64,000 bases of DNA from Rahnella sikkimica (GTDB taxonomy: Bacteria > Pseudomonadota > Gammaproteobacteria > Enterobacterales > Enterobacteriaceae). Every line of letters begins with the position of its first letter. Within the stretch, counting starts at the first letter, position 1. Positions 1 to 10,757 of the stretch are shown in pieces. Made by a program: the position numbers and the translations under genes. The stretch is from the NCBI RefSeq assembly GCF_002951615.1, contig NZ_CP019062.1, positions 4,154,001-4,218,000 on the forward strand, in the 5' to 3' direction. The notes beneath the pieces were generated by a model that saw only the letters and a list, made by a program, of their open reading frames with translations, made no database searches and was not told the DNA's origin.

Positions 1-49
1 AGTCGGTCTGCGTAAAGCACGTCGTCGTCCTCAGTTCTCCAAACGTTAA
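1..49 (+). CDS. rpsI: 30S ribosomal protein S9, 3' end only
   Basis: Only the last 15 codons and the stop are in the window, in the frame starting at base 2. They encode VGLRKARRRPQFSKR, the basic C-terminal tail typical of bacterial S9, which reaches toward the P-site tRNA in the 30S subunit. Its position just upstream of sspA matches the enterobacterial order rplM-rpsI-sspA-sspB. The gene enters from the left edge, so nothing can be said about its start. Confidence 0.93.
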   Translation, partial: VGLRKARRRPQFSKR

Positions 50-98
50 TTTTCTGCTGCTTACGCAGCTCAGTGCTTCGGCACGAAAATCAGCGTCA

Positions 99-126
99 AA
101 AACCCGGTGTTTCACCGGGTTTTTTT
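99..126 (+). terminator. Rho-independent terminator after rpsI
   Basis: A perfect 9-bp stem (AACCCGGTG / CACCGGGTT) with a 3-base loop is followed by a run of seven T. It lies 50 bases after the rpsI stop and would separate the ribosomal transcript from sspAB. Confidence 0.9.
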
Positions 127-383
127 ATGCCCGCTTTTCAGGTTTTTCAGGTGAAATGATCTCCTGACACACAATTCACCATGAAATCGTCTCTGCGTCC
201 CCCACAGCACGCGTAAAATCTGGTAAACTATCACACACTTTTGTGCCTATTCGCCGAGCAGTTGACGTTGCCGCGCTTCCTGGCTGGGTTCGCCTTGCCG
301 ATGGTTGTCTATGAAACTACGGGACAAAAACTGCAGGCTGGCGATAACTCGCTGTAATATTCTAGATAAACTTGGAGGTTTTC

Positions 384-1025
384 ATGGCTGTCGCTGCCAA
401 CAAACGTTCGGTAATGACGCTGTTTTCCGGCCCGACCGACATTTTTAGCCATCAAGTACGCATCGTACTGGCGGAAAAAGGTGTCAGTGTCGAGATCGAG
501 CAGGTTGAGATGGATCACCTGCCGCAGGATCTTATTGACCTCAACCCTTATCGCACCGTGCCAACGCTGGTCGATCGTGAGCTGACGCTGTTCGAATCCC
601 GCATCATCATGGAATATCTTGATGAGCGTTTCCCGCACCCCCCACTGATGCCGGTTTATCCGGTTGCCCGTGGCGAGAGCCGTCTGATGATGCATCGCAT
701 CGAAAACGACTGGTATTCTCTGATGCGTCAAATCGAGCAAGGTTCTGCGACGGAAGCGGATGCTGCGCGTAAACAACTTCGCGAAGAGCTGCTGGCGATT
801 GCGCCAATCTTCTCCTACATGCCTTACTTCAAAAGCGAAGAGTTCAGCCTGGTCGATTGCTACCTGGCTCCGCTGCTGTGGCGTTTGCCTGAACTGGGCA
901 TTGAGCTGTCAGGTGCCGGTTCTAAAGAGCTTAAAGGCTATATGACCCGCGTCTTTGAGCGTGATGCATTCCTGGCTTCCCTGACCGAACCCGAGCGCGA
1001 AATGCGTTTGCATACCCGAGGTTAA
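384..1025 (+). CDS. sspA: Stringent starvation protein A
   Basis: 213-residue GST-fold protein that binds RNA polymerase and acts in stationary-phase and stress transcription. The N-terminal thioredoxin-like half carries the RTVPTLVDRELTLFES segment and the helical C-terminal half ends in MRLHTRG. Length and sequence fit E. coli SspA (212 aa). The ORF can be read from a TTG at 372, but the ATG at 384 is preceded by GGAGG at good spacing, so that start is used. sspB follows after 3 bases, so the two are an operon. A GST-like enzyme is the only alternative and is much less likely given the sspB neighbour. Confidence 0.96.
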   Translation: MAVAANKRSVMTLFSGPTDIFSHQVRIVLAEKGVSVEIEQVEMDHLPQDLIDLNPYRTVPTLVDRELTLFESRIIMEYLDERFPHPPLMPVYPVARGESRLMMHRIENDWYSLMRQIEQGSATEADAARKQLREELLAIAPIFSYMPYFKSEEFSLVDCYLAPLLWRLPELGIELSGAGSKELKGYMTRVFERDAFLASLTEPEREMRLHTRG

Positions 1026-1028
1026 GGT

Positions 1029-1523
1029 ATGGAGATGACCGACATGTCTCCGCGTCGCCCCTATCTGCTGCGGGCTTTTTATGACTGGTTGCTCGACAAC
1101 CAGTTAACCCCGCATCTGGTGGTTGACGTGACGATGCCTGGCGTGATGGTGCCGATGGAGTTTGCGCGTGACGGACAAATTGTTCTGAACGTTGCGCCGC
1201 GTGCTGTCGGCAATCTCGAACTGGGCAACGACGATGTACGCTTCAATGCGCGTTTTGGCGGCGTACCGCGTAACGTATTTGTACCGATTGCCGCCGTTCT
1301 GGCAATTTATGCCCGTGAAAACGGTGCCGGTACTATGTTCGAACCTGAACCTGCTTATGAAGCCGAAGGCGCCTTTGATGGCGATCTGAGTGTGGAAGAT
1401 CAGTCAGAGCCGACCATGTCAGTCATTGATGGCGATTTGCCTGATGTGGCTGAACAAGATCCGGATGATGAGCCGCCGACACCGCCACGCGGTGGTCGCC
1501 CGGCACTGCGCGTTGTAAAATAA
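1029..1523 (+). CDS. sspB: ClpXP protease specificity-enhancing factor SspB
   Basis: 164-residue adaptor that delivers ssrA-tagged proteins to ClpXP. The N-terminal ~110 residues form the conserved substrate-binding fold (PRRPYLLRAFYDWLLDNQLT, then NVAPRAVGNLELGNDDVRFN). An acidic, disordered linker follows, and the C-terminal GGRPALRVVK is the ClpX-binding motif, fully preserved. It starts 3 bases after sspA and is probably translated from the same mRNA. An in-frame ATG six codons in is a possible alternative start. Confidence 0.96.
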   Translation: MEMTDMSPRRPYLLRAFYDWLLDNQLTPHLVVDVTMPGVMVPMEFARDGQIVLNVAPRAVGNLELGNDDVRFNARFGGVPRNVFVPIAAVLAIYARENGAGTMFEPEPAYEAEGAFDGDLSVEDQSEPTMSVIDGDLPDVAEQDPDDEPPTPPRGGRPALRVVK

Positions 1524-1550
1524 CACCGCGCTTGTTACGTCAGACCGGCA

Positions 1551-1581
1551 AAAACCCTGCGTTGTTACGCGGGGTTTTTTA
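1551..1581 (+). terminator. Rho-independent terminator after sspB
   Basis: Stem AACCCTGCG / CGCGGGGTT (one T-G pair) with a 6-base loop, followed by six T. It ends the sspAB operon. Confidence 0.88.
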
Positions 1582-1617
1582 TTGCCTGAATCCGGAGACG
1601 GACATCACCGCGTTCAA

Positions 1618-1640
1618 TAAAAAAGGCCGCTTTCGCGGCC
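1618..1640 (-). terminator. Rho-independent terminator after gltD
   Basis: On the minus strand GGCCGC-GAAA-GCGGCC is followed by six or seven T. It lies 20 bases beyond the gltD stop and ends the gltBD transcript, back to back with the sspB terminator. Confidence 0.9.
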
Positions 1641-1661
1641 TTCGTGCAGGGCAAAATAAAA

Positions 1662-3089
<1,428 letters not shown>

Positions 3090-6000
3090 TTACTGCGCTT
3101 GTACCCGCAGCTCAGCTGCGGAACGACTACGGTGACCCAACAATGCTTTGACATCACTGGACTTCGGTTTTACCAGGGCAAATTTAGGCGCCCATTCCGG
3201 CCAGTTCGCCAAAATCTCTTCACCACGGGTCGATGCGGTCAACTGTACGTGTTCGATGATCAAACCGCGCAGATGCTCTTCATGGATAGCCAGATCGGCC
3301 ACTTCCAGGACTTCAACCAGTTCCGGGTTAACCCGTTTGCGGAATTCGCCATCTTCATCGAGAACGTAAGCGAAACCTCCGGTCATGCCCGCGCCAAAGT
3401 TAACGCCGGTACGACCCAGAACACACACGATACCGCCGGTCATGTATTCACAACCGTTATCGCCGATACCTTCAACCACGGTGATAGCACCGGAGTTACG
3501 TACCGCGAAACGTTCGCCCGCACGGCCAGCCGCAAACATCTTGCCGCCGGTTGCGCCGTAAAGGCAGGTGTTGCCGATAATGCTGGCTTCGTGGCTGCGG
3601 AACGCCGAGCCGATTGGCGGACGAATCGCAATACGTCCACCGGCCATGCCTTTGCCCACATAGTCGTTCGCGTCGCCGGTCAGCATCAAATCTACGCCAC
3701 CTGCGTTCCAGACGCCGAAGCTCTGGCCTGCGGTGCCGTTGAAGTTAATACGCACCGGATCGGCTGCCATGCCCTGATCGCCATGCTTTTCAGCAATCGC
3801 GCCGGACAATGTCGCACCAACTGAACGGTCAGTGTTGCGGATATCGAAGTAGAACGCTTTGCTCTGCTTGGAATCGATGTGTGGCGCAGCCTGTTCAAGA
3901 ATGTCTTTGTTCAGCTGGCCTTTGTCGAATGCCGGGTTGCTTTCGGTGCAGTACACCGCTTTGCCTTCGTGCGGCGTCGCGGTTGCCAGCATCGCGGACA
4001 AATCCAGATTGTTTTGTTTCGCCGTGAAGCCATCCAGTTCAGTTAGCAGATCGGTACGACCGATCAAATCAACCAACTGGCTGACGCCCAGCTCGGCCAT
4101 GATTTCACGGGTTTCCTGCGTGATGAACTTAAAGTAGTTCACAACGCGTTCCGGCAAGCCGTGATAATGGTTACGGCGCAGTTTTTCGTCCTGAGTTGCC
4201 ACGCCCGTTGCGCAGTTGTTCAGGTGACAAATACGCAGGTATTTACAACCCAGTGCAACCATCGGGCCGGTACCAAAACCAAAACTTTCAGCGCCCAGGA
4301 TTGCCGCTTTGATGATGTCCAGACCGGTTTTCAGGCCGCCATCCACTTGTAAACGAATCTTGTGGCGCAGGCCGTTAGCCACCAGCGCCTGTTGTGTTTC
4401 CACCAGGCCCAGTTCCCACGGACAACCCGCGTATTTCACCGAAGACAGCGGGCTTGCGCCGGTGCCGCCATCGTAGCCTGCGATAGTGATCAGGTCTGCA
4501 TACGCTTTTGCCACGCCGACCGCGATGGTGCCCACGCCCGGTTCAGAAACCAGTTTCACCGAAATCATGGCTTTCGGGTTGACCTGTTTCAGGTCGAAGA
4601 TCAGCTGCGCCAGATCTTCGATGGAATAAATATCGTGATGCGGCGGTGGAGAAATCAGGGTCACGCCCGGCACGGAATAACGCAGTTTAGCGATGTACGG
4701 CGTCACTTTGTCACCCGGCAACTGACCGCCTTCGCCTGGTTTTGCACCCTGCGCCACTTTGATCTGAATAACGTCAGCATTCACCAGATAGGCTGGCGTC
4801 ACACCGAAACGACCCGATGCGACCTGCTTGATGCGGGACACTTTATTGGTGCCGTAACGCGCAGGATCTTCGCCACCTTCGCCGGAGTTAGAACGTCCGC
4901 CGATGCTGTTCATTGCTTCGGCCAGTGACTCATGGGCTTCCGGGCTTAACGCACCGATAGACATTGCTGCGGTATCGAAACGGGTAAACAGACCTTCAGC
5001 CGGTTCTACCTGATCAACCGGAATCGGCTGGCCTTTCGGCGTGACTTTTAGCAGGTCGCGCAAGGTCGCCACCGGACGTTCGTTCACCAGTTTTGCGTAG
5101 ACTTTATAATCGTCGTAATCGCCGCTGTTCACTGCGGTTTGCAGTGTGGTGACGACGTCAGGGTTGTATGAGTGATATTCGCCGCCGTGGACAAATTTCA
5201 GCAGACCACCCTGATCCAATGTTTTGCGTTTCAGCCAGGCGCGCTTGGACAGGTTCAGCAGATCCTGTTCAAAGTCGCTGTAACCGGCACCGCCGATGCG
5301 GCTGACCACGCCGTTAAAGCAGGTGTTGCACAAATCTTTCGCCAGACCGACGGCTTCAAACAGTTTCGAACAACGGTAAGAGGCGACGGTGGAAATGCCC
5401 ATTTTGGACATGATTTTGTACAGACCTTTGTTGATGCCGTTACGGTAGTTCAGCATCACTTCACGGTATTTTTTCTCGATGACCTGCGAATCCACCAGCT
5501 TGGCCAGCGTTTCGTAGGCCAGGTAGGGATAAACCGCAGTCGCACCGAATCCAATCAGCACGGCAAAGTGGTGCGGGTCTCGGGCGCTGGCGGTTTCAAC
5601 AATGATGTTGGCGTCGCAGCGCAGGCTTTTTTCCACCAGACGCAGCTGCAATGCACCGACAGCCATTGGTGCAGGCAACGGTAAGCGGTTTGGTGCGATG
5701 TTGCGGTCAGACAGCACCAGCAGAACCGCGCCGTTACGCACTTTCTGTTCGCCTTCGTCACAGAGTTTCTGGACGAACTGTTCCATATTCTGCTCGGTCG
5801 GATCGTAAGTCAGATCCAACGTTTCTGCGCGATAGTGTTTGCTGTCGAGCGTGGTGAGCTGTTTGAAATCAGACCAAAGCAGGATTGGCGATTTGAAGCT
5901 CAGACGGTGCGCCTGACCTTCGGCTTCGCAAAATACGTTCATCTCGCGGCCAATGCTGGTCGCCAGCGACATAACATGCGCTTCACGCAGCGGATCGATT

Positions 6001-7547
6001 GGTGGGTTGGTCACCTGCGCAAACTGCTGACGGAAGTAGTCATACACGATGCGCGGACGGCTGGAGAGCACGGCAAATGGCGTATCGTCGCCCATTGAGC
6101 CGACGGCTTCCTGACCGTTTTCACCCAATACGCGGATGATTTGATCTAATTCTTCGCTGCTGTAGCCAAACTGTTTCTGGAACGTTTCCAGCAGGCTGTC
6201 ATCGAGCTCGCGGCTGCCGACCTGATCTTCAGCCAGATCTTCGAACGGCACCAGACGTTGAACATTTTTCTCCATCCATTGCTTATACGGATGGCGGCCT
6301 TTCAGGTCGTTATCGGTTTCTGCCGAGTGGTGAATTTTACCGCTGCGGGTGTCGATCACCATCAGTTCGCCCGGACCGACGCGGCCTTTCTCAACGACTT
6401 CATCAGGCTGGTAATCCCAGATCCCAACTTCTGACGCGCAGGTGATCAGCTTGTCTTTGGTGATGACATAGCGCGCCGGACGCAGGCCATTACGGTCGAG
6501 GTTACAGGCGGCGTAGCGGCCATCTGACATCACGATACCGGCCGGGCCATCCCACGGCTCCATGTGCATGGAGTTGAAGTCGAAGAACGCACGTAAATCG
6601 TCGTCCATATCCGGGTTTTGCTGCCAGGCTGGCGGAACCAGTAAACGCATGGCACGCAGCAAATCCATACCGCCCGCCAGGAACAGTTCCAGCATGTTGT
6701 CCAGCGAGCTGGAATCCGAGCCGGTTTCATTCACGAACGGTGAGGCGTCTTGCAGATCGGGGATCAGCGGCGTTTTGAATTTATACGCACGGGCGCGTGC
6801 CCACTGGCGGTTACCGGTGATGGTGTTGATTTCGCCGTTGTGCGCCAGATAGCGGAAAGGCTGAGCCAGTTGCCAGCGCGGTACGGTGTTGGTCGAGAAA
6901 CGCTGGTGGAACAGACAGATTGCTGATTCCAGGCGCAGGTCGGCCAGATCTAAATAGAAGCGTGGCAGATCCGCAGGCATACACAAGCCTTTGTAGATCG
7001 TCACTACGTTGGAGAAACTGCAGACGTAGAAGTCTTTGTCCTGAATGCGTTTCTCAATACGGCGGCGCGCCATATAGAGGCGGCGCTCCATGTCACGCGG
7101 ACGCCAGCCGGCGGGCGCGTTGACAAAAATTTGTTCGATGCGGGGCAGGGAGGAAAGCGCGATTTCACCGAGGACGTCCGGGTTAGTCGGGACGTCACGC
7201 CAGCCCACCACGGACAGCGTCTCGTTTTGCAACTCTTCTTCAACAATGCGGCGGCTCGCCTCAGCTTCTTTTTCATCTTTGCTGAGGAAAAGCATGCCGA
7301 CGGCATAGTTCTTTGCCAGGCGCCAGCCACGCTCTTCGGCAATCATGCGGAAGAAGCGGTCAGGTTTTTGTAAATGCAGGCCGCACCCGTCGCCGGTCTT
7401 GCCGTCAGCAAGGATCGCGCCACGGTGTTGCATACGGGCTAATGCGTGGATCGCAGTACGCACGACCTTATGGCTAGGTTCGCCTTCTATATGGGCGATC
7501 AGGCCGAAACCACAGTTGTCCCTCTCGTGGGATTTATCGTACAACAT
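3090..7547 (-). CDS. gltB: Glutamate synthase (NADPH), large subunit
   Basis: Large GOGAT subunit: an N-terminal class II glutaminase domain, a central domain, an FMN/3Fe-4S synthase domain (Cys motif CKYLRICHLNNC) and a C-terminal GXGXG beta-helix ending AAELRVQAQ. The frame is open up to 7622, but the ATG at 7547 has GGAGG eight bases upstream and gives 1485 residues, matching the ~1486 of E. coli. From that start the nucleophile is Cys12, after the short propeptide MLYDKSHERDN that the enzyme removes itself. First gene of gltBD. Confidence 0.97.
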   Translation of the reverse strand: MLYDKSHERDNCGFGLIAHIEGEPSHKVVRTAIHALARMQHRGAILADGKTGDGCGLHLQKPDRFFRMIAEERGWRLAKNYAVGMLFLSKDEKEAEASRRIVEEELQNETLSVVGWRDVPTNPDVLGEIALSSLPRIEQIFVNAPAGWRPRDMERRLYMARRRIEKRIQDKDFYVCSFSNVVTIYKGLCMPADLPRFYLDLADLRLESAICLFHQRFSTNTVPRWQLAQPFRYLAHNGEINTITGNRQWARARAYKFKTPLIPDLQDASPFVNETGSDSSSLDNMLELFLAGGMDLLRAMRLLVPPAWQQNPDMDDDLRAFFDFNSMHMEPWDGPAGIVMSDGRYAACNLDRNGLRPARYVITKDKLITCASEVGIWDYQPDEVVEKGRVGPGELMVIDTRSGKIHHSAETDNDLKGRHPYKQWMEKNVQRLVPFEDLAEDQVGSRELDDSLLETFQKQFGYSSEELDQIIRVLGENGQEAVGSMGDDTPFAVLSSRPRIVYDYFRQQFAQVTNPPIDPLREAHVMSLATSIGREMNVFCEAEGQAHRLSFKSPILLWSDFKQLTTLDSKHYRAETLDLTYDPTEQNMEQFVQKLCDEGEQKVRNGAVLLVLSDRNIAPNRLPLPAPMAVGALQLRLVEKSLRCDANIIVETASARDPHHFAVLIGFGATAVYPYLAYETLAKLVDSQVIEKKYREVMLNYRNGINKGLYKIMSKMGISTVASYRCSKLFEAVGLAKDLCNTCFNGVVSRIGGAGYSDFEQDLLNLSKRAWLKRKTLDQGGLLKFVHGGEYHSYNPDVVTTLQTAVNSGDYDDYKVYAKLVNERPVATLRDLLKVTPKGQPIPVDQVEPAEGLFTRFDTAAMSIGALSPEAHESLAEAMNSIGGRSNSGEGGEDPARYGTNKVSRIKQVASGRFGVTPAYLVNADVIQIKVAQGAKPGEGGQLPGDKVTPYIAKLRYSVPGVTLISPPPHHDIYSIEDLAQLIFDLKQVNPKAMISVKLVSEPGVGTIAVGVAKAYADLITIAGYDGGTGASPLSSVKYAGCPWELGLVETQQALVANGLRHKIRLQVDGGLKTGLDIIKAAILGAESFGFGTGPMVALGCKYLRICHLNNCATGVATQDEKLRRNHYHGLPERVVNYFKFITQETREIMAELGVSQLVDLIGRTDLLTELDGFTAKQNNLDLSAMLATATPHEGKAVYCTESNPAFDKGQLNKDILEQAAPHIDSKQSKAFYFDIRNTDRSVGATLSGAIAEKHGDQGMAADPVRINFNGTAGQSFGVWNAGGVDLMLTGDANDYVGKGMAGGRIAIRPPIGSAFRSHEASIIGNTCLYGATGGKMFAAGRAGERFAVRNSGAITVVEGIGDNGCEYMTGGIVCVLGRTGVNFGAGMTGGFAYVLDEDGEFRKRVNPELVEVLEVADLAIHEEHLRGLIIEHVQLTASTRGEEILANWPEWAPKFALVKPKSSDVKALLGHRSRSAAELRVQAQ

Positions 7548-7857
7548 AACGTGAACCTCCCCAGGCTCTGCGAGACTCTCACACCAATCGCGAGCGGACT
7601 TATTCACAGAGCGGACCCGCAATTTCGCGCACTCTTGCGGTGCGTTAATTGCCCGGGCATCTCCGTCAAAGGCCTCTCGTGATGGTTCTCACAAGTGGTG
7701 GTTGACTTGTTTTAATGAGGGAGTCTTCAATTACTGCATAAATATGACGAGTTGCTCACCCGTCGAGATTGCTTCCAGCGGACTCCCAACTTAGCGAGAA
7801 AGCACAAGCAGGTCAAATGGCGAATTAACTTATATTAAAAGTGATATAAAGGTGTTT

Positions 7858-7880
7858 AATCATTTGAAATATAAATGATT
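7858..7880. repeat. Inverted repeat, possible operator
   Basis: Perfect 8-bp arms AATCATTT / AAATGATT separated by 7 bases, about 310 bases upstream of the gltB start. The size and AT-rich symmetry suit a regulator-binding site; the regulator is unknown. Confidence 0.45.
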
Positions 7881-7992
7881 TATGGTGTTTTTAATGGCGT
7901 AATGTCGGTGGGGTAAAGGGTGTAAAGTGTGAGCTGACTCACTATGGGAAAAGCTTCATATCTCCGAACCGTGCTGGCAGGCCCGTAATTCC

Positions 7993-8017
7993 CAGTATTT
8001 TATACTGGAAAATACTG
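7993..8017. repeat. Inverted repeat in the gltB/arcB intergenic region
   Basis: Perfect 9-bp arms CAGTATTTT / AAAATACTG with a 7-base centre, flanked further out by GCCCG (7981) and CGGGC (8018). A second palindrome, CCAGTA/TACTGG, is nested in the left half. It could be an operator or a structured RNA element; there is no T-run, so it is not a standard terminator. Confidence 0.45.
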
Positions 8018-8417
8018 CGGGCATGCGGTTTGTCACTGTTTTTAACGTGACAGTAATAATGTACTGATCGGCTCTTCGTAATAAGAATTATTTATACTGG
8101 CGTGAATGATTTTATTTGCAGTAATAATGAATAGTTATGCCTGCGCGAAGTGCGCCGACTGAGGATGGATTCGGAGAGTATAAGGAAAAGATGTTTGCTG
8201 TACGGCAGTTGGCAAAGACGGTGACGAAATTAAGCCGGCCGATATTAATAATATCACGGCGTAAAATAGTCAATAACTCTGCCCTTATTTCCTGCATTGC
8301 ACCACAGCAAGCCCCCGCAAGGTGCATCTCACAAACTTTACGCGCAATCTCGCCCCCAGACGCACCACGGCGAGGTTTTGCGGTATGATTCAGGCACTTC
8401 GTTTTAAGGGAACCGTT

Positions 8418-10757
8418 ATGAAGCAAATCCGGGTTTTAGCGCAGTATTATGTCGATCTGATGGTCAAGCTGGGGCTGGTGAGATTCTCACTGCTCCTGGC
8501 GTCTGCGCTGGTGGTGCTGGCGATGATTGTCCAGATGGCGGTGACCATGCTCCTGCGCGGGCAGGTTGAAAGTATCGACGTGGTTCGCTCCATCTTCTTT
8601 GGTTTGCTGATTACGCCTTGGGCGGTGTATTTCCTGTCGGTAGTCGTTGAGCAGCTTGAGGAATCGCGCCAGCGTTTAACGCGTCTGGTGGATAAGCTCG
8701 AAGAAATGCGCCACCGCGATCTCGAACTGAACCAGCAGCTCAAGGACAACATCACGCAGCTGAATCAGGAAATCGCTGACCGTGTGAAAGCCGAAGAGGC
8801 GCGTCTGGCCGTGGTGGACAAGCTGAAGCTTGAAATGCATCACCGCGAACAGGCACAAATCGAACTGAGCCAGCAATCGGCGCTGTTACGTTCCTTCCTG
8901 GATGCGTCCCCGGATCTGGTTTATTACCGCAACGAAGATAAAGAATTCTCGGGCTGTAACCGCGCCATGGAATTGCTGACCGGCAAAAGTGAAAAACAGC
9001 TGATCGGCCTGACGCCTGATGATGTGTATACCCCGGACATCGCCGAAAAAGTGGTGGAAACCGACGAGAAAGTTTTCCGCCACAATGTTTCCCTGACTTA
9101 CGAACAATGGCTGGTGTATCCGGACGGACGTAAAGCCTGTTTCGAACTGCGCAAAGTGCCTTTCTACGATCGCATTGGTAAACGACATGGCCTGATGGGC
9201 TTTGGACGCGATATCACCGAGCGTAAGCGTTATCAGGACGCGTTAGAGAACGCCAGCAGGGAAAAGACCACTTTTATCTCTACAATCAGCCATGAGCTGC
9301 GTACGCCGCTTAACGGTATCGTCGGGCTGAGCCGCATTCTTCTCGATACCGAACTCGACAAAGAACAGCACAGCTATCTGAAAACGATTCACGTCAGCGC
9401 GATCACGCTCGGGAATATCTTCAACGACATTATTGAAATGGACAAAATCGAGCGCCGTAAAGTGCAGCTCGACAACCAGCCGGTAGATTTCACCGAATTT
9501 CTCTCCGATCTCGAAAATCTTTCCGGCCTTCTGGTACAGCCGAAGGGCCTGAAATTCATTATGGAACCGGATTTGCCGTTGCCGCGCAGTATCACGACGG
9601 ACGGCACGCGCTTACGCCAGATCCTCTGGAACCTGATCGGCAATGCCGTCAAATTCACCCGCGAAGGTGAAATTGTGCTGAGCGTTCATTACGAAGCGAA
9701 TGACATGCTGCGTTTTGTCGTCCGCGATTCCGGCATGGGTATTCCGCAGGATGAGCAGGACAAGATCTTCGCCATGTATTATCAGGTGAAAGACCAGAAC
9801 GGCGGCAAACCGGCGACGGGAACCGGCATCGGGCTGGCGGTTTCAAAACGTCTGGCGCAAACCATGGGCGGCGATATCACCGTCAGCAGCGAACCGGGCA
9901 AGGGTTCCTGCTTCACGCTGACCGTCCGCGCGCCAACGCTGGATGCGCCGGTCGCCGAAGTGGATGAAGAAGAGGATATGCCGCTGCCTGCGCTGCACGT
10001 GCTGCTGGTCGAAGATATTGAGCTGAACGTGATTGTGGCGCGTTCGGTGCTGGAGAAACTCGGAAACAGCGTGGAAGTGGCGATGAACGGTCACGACGCG
10101 CTGGAGATGTTCGATCCGGACGAATTTGACCTTGTCCTGCTGGACATCCAGTTGCCGGACATGACCGGGCTGGATATCGCCCGCAAACTGCGTAATGACT
10201 ACGCAGGCAAGCATCTGCCGCCGCTGATTGCGCTGACCGCCAACGTTCTGAAAGATAAAAAAGAGTATCTCGACGCCGGAATGGACGATGTGCTGAGCAA
10301 GCCGCTGTCCGTCACGGCGCTCACCGCCATGATCCAGCAGTTCTGGGATCACCAGCCTGAAATTTCCGTAACAGAAAAGGAACCTGTCGTAATGAAAAAC
10401 AGTGAATCGTTGCTTGATACCGCCATGCTTGAACAGTACATCGATCTGGTCGGGCCGAAACTGATTTATCAGAGTGCTGATATGTTTGAAAAAATGATGC
10501 CGGGCTATCTCGCGGTGCTGGATTCCAACATGACCGCGCGCGATCAGAAAGGGATTGCGGAAGAAGGCCACAAAATCAAAGGCGCGGCCGGTTCAGTGGG
10601 GTTAAAACATCTGCAACAGCTGGCGCAGCAGATCCAGACACCTACGCTGCCTGCATGGTGGGATAACGTTCAGGAATGGATTGATGAGCTGAAAGCTGAA
10701 TGGCGCCATGACATTCAGGTATTACGTGAATGGACAGCAAACGCTGAAAAAAAATAA
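8418..10757 (+). CDS. arcB: Aerobic respiration control sensor histidine kinase ArcB
   Basis: 779-residue tripartite hybrid kinase of the ArcAB system, which senses quinone redox state. Two N-terminal membrane helices (~23-41, ~58-77) precede a coiled coil and a PAS domain. Redox cysteines are kept in EFSGCNRAM and GRKACFELR. The H-box STISHELRTPLNG has the phospho-His near 292. ATPase boxes, a receiver (LVLLDIQLPDMTG) and a C-terminal Hpt domain (EEGHKIKGAAGSVG) follow. The frame is open from 8322, but ATG 8418 with AAGGGA upstream gives the family N-terminus MKQIRVLAQYYVD. The cognate arcA is not in the window. Confidence 0.97.
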   Translation: MKQIRVLAQYYVDLMVKLGLVRFSLLLASALVVLAMIVQMAVTMLLRGQVESIDVVRSIFFGLLITPWAVYFLSVVVEQLEESRQRLTRLVDKLEEMRHRDLELNQQLKDNITQLNQEIADRVKAEEARLAVVDKLKLEMHHREQAQIELSQQSALLRSFLDASPDLVYYRNEDKEFSGCNRAMELLTGKSEKQLIGLTPDDVYTPDIAEKVVETDEKVFRHNVSLTYEQWLVYPDGRKACFELRKVPFYDRIGKRHGLMGFGRDITERKRYQDALENASREKTTFISTISHELRTPLNGIVGLSRILLDTELDKEQHSYLKTIHVSAITLGNIFNDIIEMDKIERRKVQLDNQPVDFTEFLSDLENLSGLLVQPKGLKFIMEPDLPLPRSITTDGTRLRQILWNLIGNAVKFTREGEIVLSVHYEANDMLRFVVRDSGMGIPQDEQDKIFAMYYQVKDQNGGKPATGTGIGLAVSKRLAQTMGGDITVSSEPGKGSCFTLTVRAPTLDAPVAEVDEEEDMPLPALHVLLVEDIELNVIVARSVLEKLGNSVEVAMNGHDALEMFDPDEFDLVLLDIQLPDMTGLDIARKLRNDYAGKHLPPLIALTANVLKDKKEYLDAGMDDVLSKPLSVTALTAMIQQFWDHQPEISVTEKEPVVMKNSESLLDTAMLEQYIDLVGPKLIYQSADMFEKMMPGYLAVLDSNMTARDQKGIAEEGHKIKGAAGSVGLKHLQQLAQQIQTPTLPAWWDNVQEWIDELKAEWRHDIQVLREWTANAEKK

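Larger units (their letters stand above)
7548..8417. promoter_or_regulatory. Divergent gltB/arcB intergenic region, no gene
   Basis: 870 bases between gltB (-) and arcB (+) with no credible coding sequence. In E. coli yhcC lies here; no trace of it is seen. The region must hold the gltBD promoter (Lrp-controlled in E. coli) and the arcB promoter, but I cannot place either confidently. It is AT-rich around 7820-8110 and contains two clear inverted repeats, listed separately. Confidence 0.6.
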
